This document shows positions 58,588 through 64,000 of a DNA stretch of 64,000 bases, piece by piece. Position numbers and translations under genes: made by a program. The stretch's first letter is position 1. Each line of letters starts with the position of its first letter. Below the pieces are notes generated by a model. That model was not told where the DNA came from and did not search any database. It saw only the letters and a program-made list of their open reading frames with translations. Source of the stretch: Methanolinea sp. (GTDB lineage: Archaea; Halobacteriota; Methanomicrobia; Methanomicrobiales; Methanospirillaceae). Where the stretch lies: contig JARYMB010000004.1 in NCBI GenBank assembly GCA_029907345.1, positions 1-64,000 on the forward strand, read 5' to 3'.

Positions 58588-59895
58588 TCAGCCGGCCATG
58601 GTGCGGAGGGCCTCTTCCATGCCCTGGAGTACCCTTTCGACCACGGCTGCAGGAACGCTGTCGCTGCAGAACCCGGACGTGAGGGTAAGGGTCTCCCCAA
58701 AAGTGCTTGCAGCAACAGAGAAACCCGGGGGATAGTCCACAGGGGGTACCAGAAAAGCCGATACTGCTCTTGCATCACCAAAGTCCGTGCAATCAGGAGG
58801 TATGATGCCGGTATTGGAGAAGAACGGGTTCTTGGGGTAGCCTTGCGTTCTGCTGGCCCCCGCGAGGTCCTCGAGAGATCCGCGGACGCTGGAAAGACCT
58901 CGTTCAAACCGCTCGTGCAGGCGAATCGCGGCACCGAGACCCGCACGGTGCCTCTTCTTCTCTTCCATCGCGCGGTGTGTCTCCCGGGCATGGGAGAGCG
59001 GAGAAAGGGACCTGTCTGCAGGGAGCCGGATCTCGAAGGCAACCGAGAGGTTTGCAACAGCGGGTATCGGCACGCCGGGCACAAGGCGGCGAAGGTCGAC
59101 AGAGGTGAGTACAGGGTATGTCCTTTTGTCGCTGTGGGGGATCTCCCTGCTGACGCTCTGGAAGAATGCCGAGAGGAGGAGATCGTTGATTGTCATTCCC
59201 TCCGACCGGGATAGCGAACGAACCCTTCGGAACAGATCAGGGCCTATCTTTCTCCATGTGTAGCAAGGAGACCGGCATTGCCCGGGGATGCAGGGGATCC
59301 CCCATTCCGCAGATGAATCGCCGCAAGCCCTGCGGGCCTTCTCCCGGTCCCCGGGGGAAAATGCCGAGAAGATGGGTGCATAGGATCGGTCACCGGGAAG
59401 AGTGCAGGGCCAAAAAGGAGCATTCATTCCCCGGGACTCCCGGTAGGAGCGGGCGATGCGGGCTGCGGTTTCCCTGACGCCGCAGGCATCGGACGCAGTG
59501 TGGTTGACAGAAAGAACGATTATATCTTCCCCGCCGCGGATGAGGGTGAGCCGCGCCTGCGGGCCGATCCGGGGATCGATCCTCTGGAGAAGGACATGCC
59601 GGAGGGTTATTTCCGGATCATCCTCGTGGACCATTGAGAAGAACGCGGCGGTGGAAAGCGACGGGATCTCCTCCCAGCAGGGGACAGGAGAATCGAGGAA
59701 CCGGGAGCGGAGCACGGGCTCGGTCGCAAGGGCTGACTGCATTGCACGCACGAGCCTTCCCTCGTCCAGCCTGCCACCAACAGTGATCACGAGGTGAATC
59801 ATCTGGTTCCATGTAGTGGAAAGGAGGAAGTCCCACTGGTCGTTGACAGGAGCGGGGAACGTCCTTCCGTGAAAATTTCCGGTCTCTCCAGGCAT
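58588..59895 (-). CDS. Stand-alone condensation-domain-like/alcohol O-acetyltransferase-like acyltransferase
   Basis: 435 aa; GRLDEGRLVRAMQSALATEPVLRSRF...LSVNHTASDACGVRETAARIARSYRE (HxxxD-type motif)...GMTINDLLLSAFFQSV...VDLRRLVPGVPIPAVANLSVAF. Confidence 0.75.
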   Translation of the reverse strand: MPGETGNFHGRTFPAPVNDQWDFLLSTTWNQMIHLVITVGGRLDEGRLVRAMQSALATEPVLRSRFLDSPVPCWEEIPSLSTAAFFSMVHEDDPEITLRHVLLQRIDPRIGPQARLTLIRGGEDIIVLSVNHTASDACGVRETAARIARSYRESRGMNAPFWPCTLPGDRSYAPIFSAFSPGDREKARRACGDSSAEWGIPCIPGQCRSPCYTWRKIGPDLFRRVRSLSRSEGMTINDLLLSAFFQSVSREIPHSDKRTYPVLTSVDLRRLVPGVPIPAVANLSVAFEIRLPADRSLSPLSHARETHRAMEEKKRHRAGLGAAIRLHERFERGLSSVRGSLEDLAGASRTQGYPKNPFFSNTGIIPPDCTDFGDARAVSAFLVPPVDYPPGFSVAASTFGETLTLTSGFCSDSVPAAVVERVLQGMEEALRTMAG

Positions 59896-60163
59896 TCTCC
59901 TCCATGTGCAGAGAGGAAAGGGATCCGAAAAGCTCCCTGCACGCTGCAGGCGGTAATTATCGAAGGGAAACGAGAAAAGATTTTGTGAACCCCGGCTTTT
60001 ATTTCCGGTTTTTTACCATTCCTTTTTGCCATGGTCCGGCAGGCCGGACGGGTGCTTTGGGTAATTCCGGGTGTATCATCCGCAATGATTCCGTACCATA
60101 ATATCCAGTAATAGACTTAGATATACAACAATGTATTTATTTATACAAAATCCATTCTTCATT

Positions 60164-61528
60164 ATGAAGACGAAGATCCTCCTTGACGAAGACCAGATGC
60201 CACGGCAGTGGTACAACATTCTCCCTGACCTGCCTTCGCCACTCGATCCCCCCCTGCACCCGGGGACCGGAAAACCGCTCGTCCCTGATGACCTCAAGCC
60301 CATCTTCCCGATGGAGCTCATCCGGCAGGAGATGAGCGATCGGAAATTCATCGGGATTCCTTCCGAGGTCAGGGATATACTCCTTCTCTGGAGACCGACC
60401 CCCCTTTTCCGGGCGCACCGGCTCGAAAAACACCTTGGAACTCCGGCACATATTTATTACAAGTACGAAGGGGTGAGCCCTCCCGGAAGCCACAAGCCAA
60501 ACACCGCTGTTGCCCAGGCGTACTACAACATGAAGGAGGGCATCCAGCGGATAGCGACCGAGACCGGTGCGGGCCAGTGGGGGTCGGCACTTGCATTCGC
60601 GACCCAGCTGTTCGGTCTTGCCTGCACGATCTACATGGTCCGTTCCAGTTATGCCCAGAAACCCTACCGCAAATCCATGATGCAGGTCTGGGGGGCCGAA
60701 TGCATCCCGAGCCCGAGCACCAGGACAAAGGCGGGTCAGGCGGTGCTCGAGAGGGATCCGCAGACGACAGGGAGCCTTGGTATTGCAATCTCCGAGGCCG
60801 TCGAGGATGCAGCGACACATCCCGACACCAACTATTCCCTGGGATCTGTCCTGAACCACGTCTGCCTCCACCAGACCGTAATCGGCCAGGAATGCAGGGA
60901 ACAGCTTGCCTCCGTTGATGAATACCCCGACGTTGTGATCGGGTGCGTGGGAGGAGGATCGAACTTTGCGGGTATTTCTTTCCCGTTTGCGGGTGACAAG
61001 CTGAAGGGAAAGAGAAAGGACCTGGACATCATCGCCGTGGAACCGGCGTCGTGCCCGACTCTCACGAAGGGGCTCTACACGTATGACTATGGGGACGTGG
61101 CGGGTCTCACTCCCCTCCTCAAGATGTTCACGCTCGGTCATGACTTTGTCCCTCCATCCATCCATGCGGGCGGACTCCGGTACCACGGAGACTCCCCCAT
61201 CGTCTCGCGCCTGGTGCACGACGGCGTCATGAGGGCAGTCTCGTACCACCAGAGCGAGGTCTTTGATGCAGCCCAGACCTTTGCCCGCACGGAGGGAATC
61301 ATCGTCGCGCCCGAGACATCGCATGCCGTGAAGGCTGCAATCGACGAGGCGCTCGCATGCAGGAGGAATGGCCAGACAAAGACGATCCTCTTCAACTGCT
61401 CGGGACACGGGAACTTCGATATGTCCGCGTACGATGCGTATTATGCGGGGCAGCTCGTGGATTACGAGTATCCCGACAAGCTTATCCGGGAGGCACTCTC
61501 CCGTATCCCCAGGGTCCCCGGGACATGA
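60164..61528 (+). CDS. TrpB-like pyridoxal-phosphate enzyme (TrpB2 type)
   Basis: Start ATG 60164 ([26 protein letters not shown]); [43 protein letters not shown]...; C-terminal [19 protein letters not shown]. Confidence 0.93.
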   Translation: MKTKILLDEDQMPRQWYNILPDLPSPLDPPLHPGTGKPLVPDDLKPIFPMELIRQEMSDRKFIGIPSEVRDILLLWRPTPLFRAHRLEKHLGTPAHIYYKYEGVSPPGSHKPNTAVAQAYYNMKEGIQRIATETGAGQWGSALAFATQLFGLACTIYMVRSSYAQKPYRKSMMQVWGAECIPSPSTRTKAGQAVLERDPQTTGSLGIAISEAVEDAATHPDTNYSLGSVLNHVCLHQTVIGQECREQLASVDEYPDVVIGCVGGGSNFAGISFPFAGDKLKGKRKDLDIIAVEPASCPTLTKGLYTYDYGDVAGLTPLLKMFTLGHDFVPPSIHAGGLRYHGDSPIVSRLVHDGVMRAVSYHQSEVFDAAQTFARTEGIIVAPETSHAVKAAIDEALACRRNGQTKTILFNCSGHGNFDMSAYDAYYAGQLVDYEYPDKLIREALSRIPRVPGT

Positions 61529-61556
61529 AAAGAGAGGAGCGAAGCATCCGGGCGGC

Positions 61557-62723
61557 ATGAACGAATCCAATCTTTTTCATCCCGGGGAAAACCGGATCTT
61601 GCAAATAGGTTTTGTTGTCAATCCCATTGCCGGCATGGGAGGGACGGTCGGGCTGAAGGGAACAGACGGGCTGGTCGAGGAGGCAGTCTCCCGCGGGGCC
61701 GTTCCCCGTGCACCCCGGCGGGCGGAGGAGGCAGTACGACTCCTCGCGGGTCTTCCCATCCGGTTCCTCACCTGCGGGGGCGCGATGGGGGAGGAATCGC
61801 TGGCCCGCGCCGGGATTACAGGCTACGAGATCGTTTCCAACCCTCCCGGAGGGAAGACGGGTCCGGACGACACGGTTGAGGCGTGCAGGAGATTTGCCCG
61901 GAGAGGGGTTGACCTCATCCTCTTCTGCGGTGGTGACGGGACAGCCCGTGACATTTTTTCCGTCGTCGGGGACACCATTCCCATCCTGGGCATCCCCGCG
62001 GGAGTGAAGATGTACTCATCGGTCTTTGCAATCACGCCGGAGGCCGCAGCAACGATCATCAGGGAAGGACTCGAACAGGGTGGGAGGTTCCACGTCCGGG
62101 ATGCAGAGGTGGTCGATGTTGACGAGGAGGCATACCGGCGGGGCGAACTTGCCACCAGCCTCTTTGGCGTTGCACGATCACCGTACAGGCCCGGTCTTTC
62201 GCAGATGGCAAAGCAGGTCTATGAAGATTCTGACGAGGAGAGGTCGAAGGCAGAGATCGCACGGTTCATCAGGGAGGTCATCGAAGGGACACCTGATATT
62301 CTCTATATCCTTGGGCCCGGCGGGACAACAGCTGCTGTTGCCCGGGAACTGGGCGTCAGTAAGACACTCCTCGGTTTCGATGCCGTGAAAGCAGGAGCAC
62401 TCGTTGCACCGGACCTGGACGAGCAGGGGATCTGCAGCCTCCTTGCCCGGAATCCCCGTGCAAGGCTCGTCGTGAGCATCATCGGGGCCCAGGGGGCAAT
62501 CCTCGGGAGGGGGACCCAGCAGGTAACACCACGCGTCATCAGGGCGATTGGAAAGGAGAACATCATTGTCATTGCAACCCCGCACAAGCTCCTGCAGACC
62601 CCGCACCTCTTTGTTGACACGGGTGACAGTACCCTCGACGGCGAGCTGGGCGACTCGATCCAGGTCGTATCCGGTTACAGGGTGGCCCGCAGGGTAAGGA
62701 TAAAAAGAAACCTGCCGGCATGA
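61557..62723 (+). CDS. ATP-NAD kinase family protein
   Basis: Start ATG 61557; IGFVVNPIAGMGGTVGLKGTDG...DLILFCGGDGTARDIFSVVGDTIPILGIPAGVKMYSSVFA. Confidence 0.9.
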   Translation: MNESNLFHPGENRILQIGFVVNPIAGMGGTVGLKGTDGLVEEAVSRGAVPRAPRRAEEAVRLLAGLPIRFLTCGGAMGEESLARAGITGYEIVSNPPGGKTGPDDTVEACRRFARRGVDLILFCGGDGTARDIFSVVGDTIPILGIPAGVKMYSSVFAITPEAAATIIREGLEQGGRFHVRDAEVVDVDEEAYRRGELATSLFGVARSPYRPGLSQMAKQVYEDSDEERSKAEIARFIREVIEGTPDILYILGPGGTTAAVARELGVSKTLLGFDAVKAGALVAPDLDEQGICSLLARNPRARLVVSIIGAQGAILGRGTQQVTPRVIRAIGKENIIVIATPHKLLQTPHLFVDTGDSTLDGELGDSIQVVSGYRVARRVRIKRNLPA

Positions 62724-62823
62724 GCCTTGGGGAATCACAGCTATCGATCTTCGATCCCTCCCGGTAAAGTATTTGACCCGGCAGAACCTTTGTCTCCAGT
62801 GGGATAGCCTGCAGGAAACAAAA

Positions 62824-63888
62824 ATGGAACACCGGGGAGAACGGAGAGAGACAGGGGCGTACCTGGACAATCCGGCAAGGGAGATCGAGCCCGGCGACCA
62901 TGTTGCGATCATCTTCAGGGAGACCAGCGAGCTTGCGGAAGTCACGGAGATGATCCGCGAAAGGTGCGTGAAAAAGGGGTGGTCTCTCCTCTACATTGCC
63001 CGCTTCATGGAAAAGAACCCTGCAGTTGAAGGAGAACGGGCGATGACGGGGAAGGAGGGGTGCACATGGGTCCTCTCGCACGATGATCCCGATTTCCACC
63101 GGAATTTTGCAACCGCTGAAAGTGCATACGCATACATCAGGAAGAAATCAGAAGAGGCTGAAAAAAGCGGATATTCGGCACTCTGCATCATGCGCGAAGT
63201 CCCACCGCTCTCGACCCGCCGGTCTGACCAGCACCTTGTGAGCGACCTTGCCGAGCTCGAATCCCTCTTCCAGGAAGAGAATATTATCCTTGTCTGTGCA
63301 TACAGCCTCGCGGACTCTCCGCCAACTGTGCTCCAGAACGTCCTCAGGACACATCCGCTCGTCGTTCTGGACAAAAAGGTCCTCGAGAACTTTTTCTTCA
63401 TCCCGGCATCCGATGCAAAACGATATAACCTTCCCTCTCTCGAACTGCAGCACTGGCTGGATACGCTGCGGGAGATCTCCCGGAGGACCGAGGCCCTCCG
63501 CGAGAACGAGGCACGTTACCGCGATCTTCTCGAAAATGCAAGCGATCTCATCCAGAGCGTCGATGCAGAGGGGAGGTTCCTGTTCGTGAACAGGACGTGG
63601 AGGGAGACTCTGGGGTATACACACGAGGATCTCTGGCACATGACCCTCTTTGATGTCATCGACCCTGTTTCCCTCGATCACTGCAGGGAGCTGTTCCAGC
63701 GGGTGACGTCCGGGGAGGATGTCGGAAGGTTCGAGGCCGTGTTCAGGGCGAAGTCGGGAAAGAAGGTGTACCTCGAGGGGAGATCAAACTGCCTCATCCT
63801 TGAGGGGAAGCCCCGGTATACGCGCGGAATTTTCAGGGATATCACGAATAAAAGAACAGGGCAGGGGTCTATGCACCCCAAAAGATGA
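62824..63888 (+). CDS. MEDS-PAS sensory protein without kinase domain
   Basis: Start ATG 62824; N-terminal HVAIIFRETSELAEVTEMIRERCVKKGWSLLYIA (MEDS-like), then PAS ENEARYRDLLENASDLIQSVDAEGRFLFVNRTWRETLGYT; stop after the PAC (FRDITNKRTGQGSMHPKR). Confidence 0.85.
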   Translation: MEHRGERRETGAYLDNPAREIEPGDHVAIIFRETSELAEVTEMIRERCVKKGWSLLYIARFMEKNPAVEGERAMTGKEGCTWVLSHDDPDFHRNFATAESAYAYIRKKSEEAEKSGYSALCIMREVPPLSTRRSDQHLVSDLAELESLFQEENIILVCAYSLADSPPTVLQNVLRTHPLVVLDKKVLENFFFIPASDAKRYNLPSLELQHWLDTLREISRRTEALRENEARYRDLLENASDLIQSVDAEGRFLFVNRTWRETLGYTHEDLWHMTLFDVIDPVSLDHCRELFQRVTSGEDVGRFEAVFRAKSGKKVYLEGRSNCLILEGKPRYTRGIFRDITNKRTGQGSMHPKR

Positions 63889-64000
63889 TACCCGCGGTTT
63901 TCATTCCGGAGAAAAAACCCAGGCCGGGCCGGTTGTTCTTTGTGGCCATCATTTTACACAGACAGCTTTGAAAAAAGTGTAACAGAAGACACCTTCGGGC

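Overview
The window reads as an archaeal chromosome segment, most likely from a hydrogenotrophic methanogen of the Methanomicrobiales. Supporting genes: archaeal RibC, short archaeal PurA, DP1, Hel308, Cgi121, Rio1/KH, Tsr3, two CofH paralogs, Fe-S MinD ATPases and a MEDS-PAS sensor. Most of it is densely packed housekeeping DNA. The most notable region is ~21.5-22.85 kb, upstream of an orc1/cdc6 gene, which looks like a replication origin. It has ORB-like boxes (CCAGTGGAAATRAAGGGGT) in opposing orientations around an A+T-rich segment, with an outlying box at ~18.02 kb in front of hel308. Beside the origin are four 61-bp tandem repeats and one of two copies of a ~225-bp interspersed element (8245-8468 and 21935-22159). 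That element has 26-bp imperfect terminal inverted repeats, internal hairpins and 8-bp A/T-rich flanking direct repeats, so it looks like an undescribed MITE. Other points of interest: a TudS/DUF523-like + nucleoside deoxyribosyltransferase fusion, a GTPase-dead SelB/EF-Tu-like protein, an archaeal GerW(YtfJ)-DUF2953 cluster with a GerW-like mini-gene, a membrane-anchored acetolactate decarboxylase, a stand-alone condensation-like acyltransferase and an A+T-rich glycosyltransferase island. All calls come from reading sequence and motifs; no database search was run.
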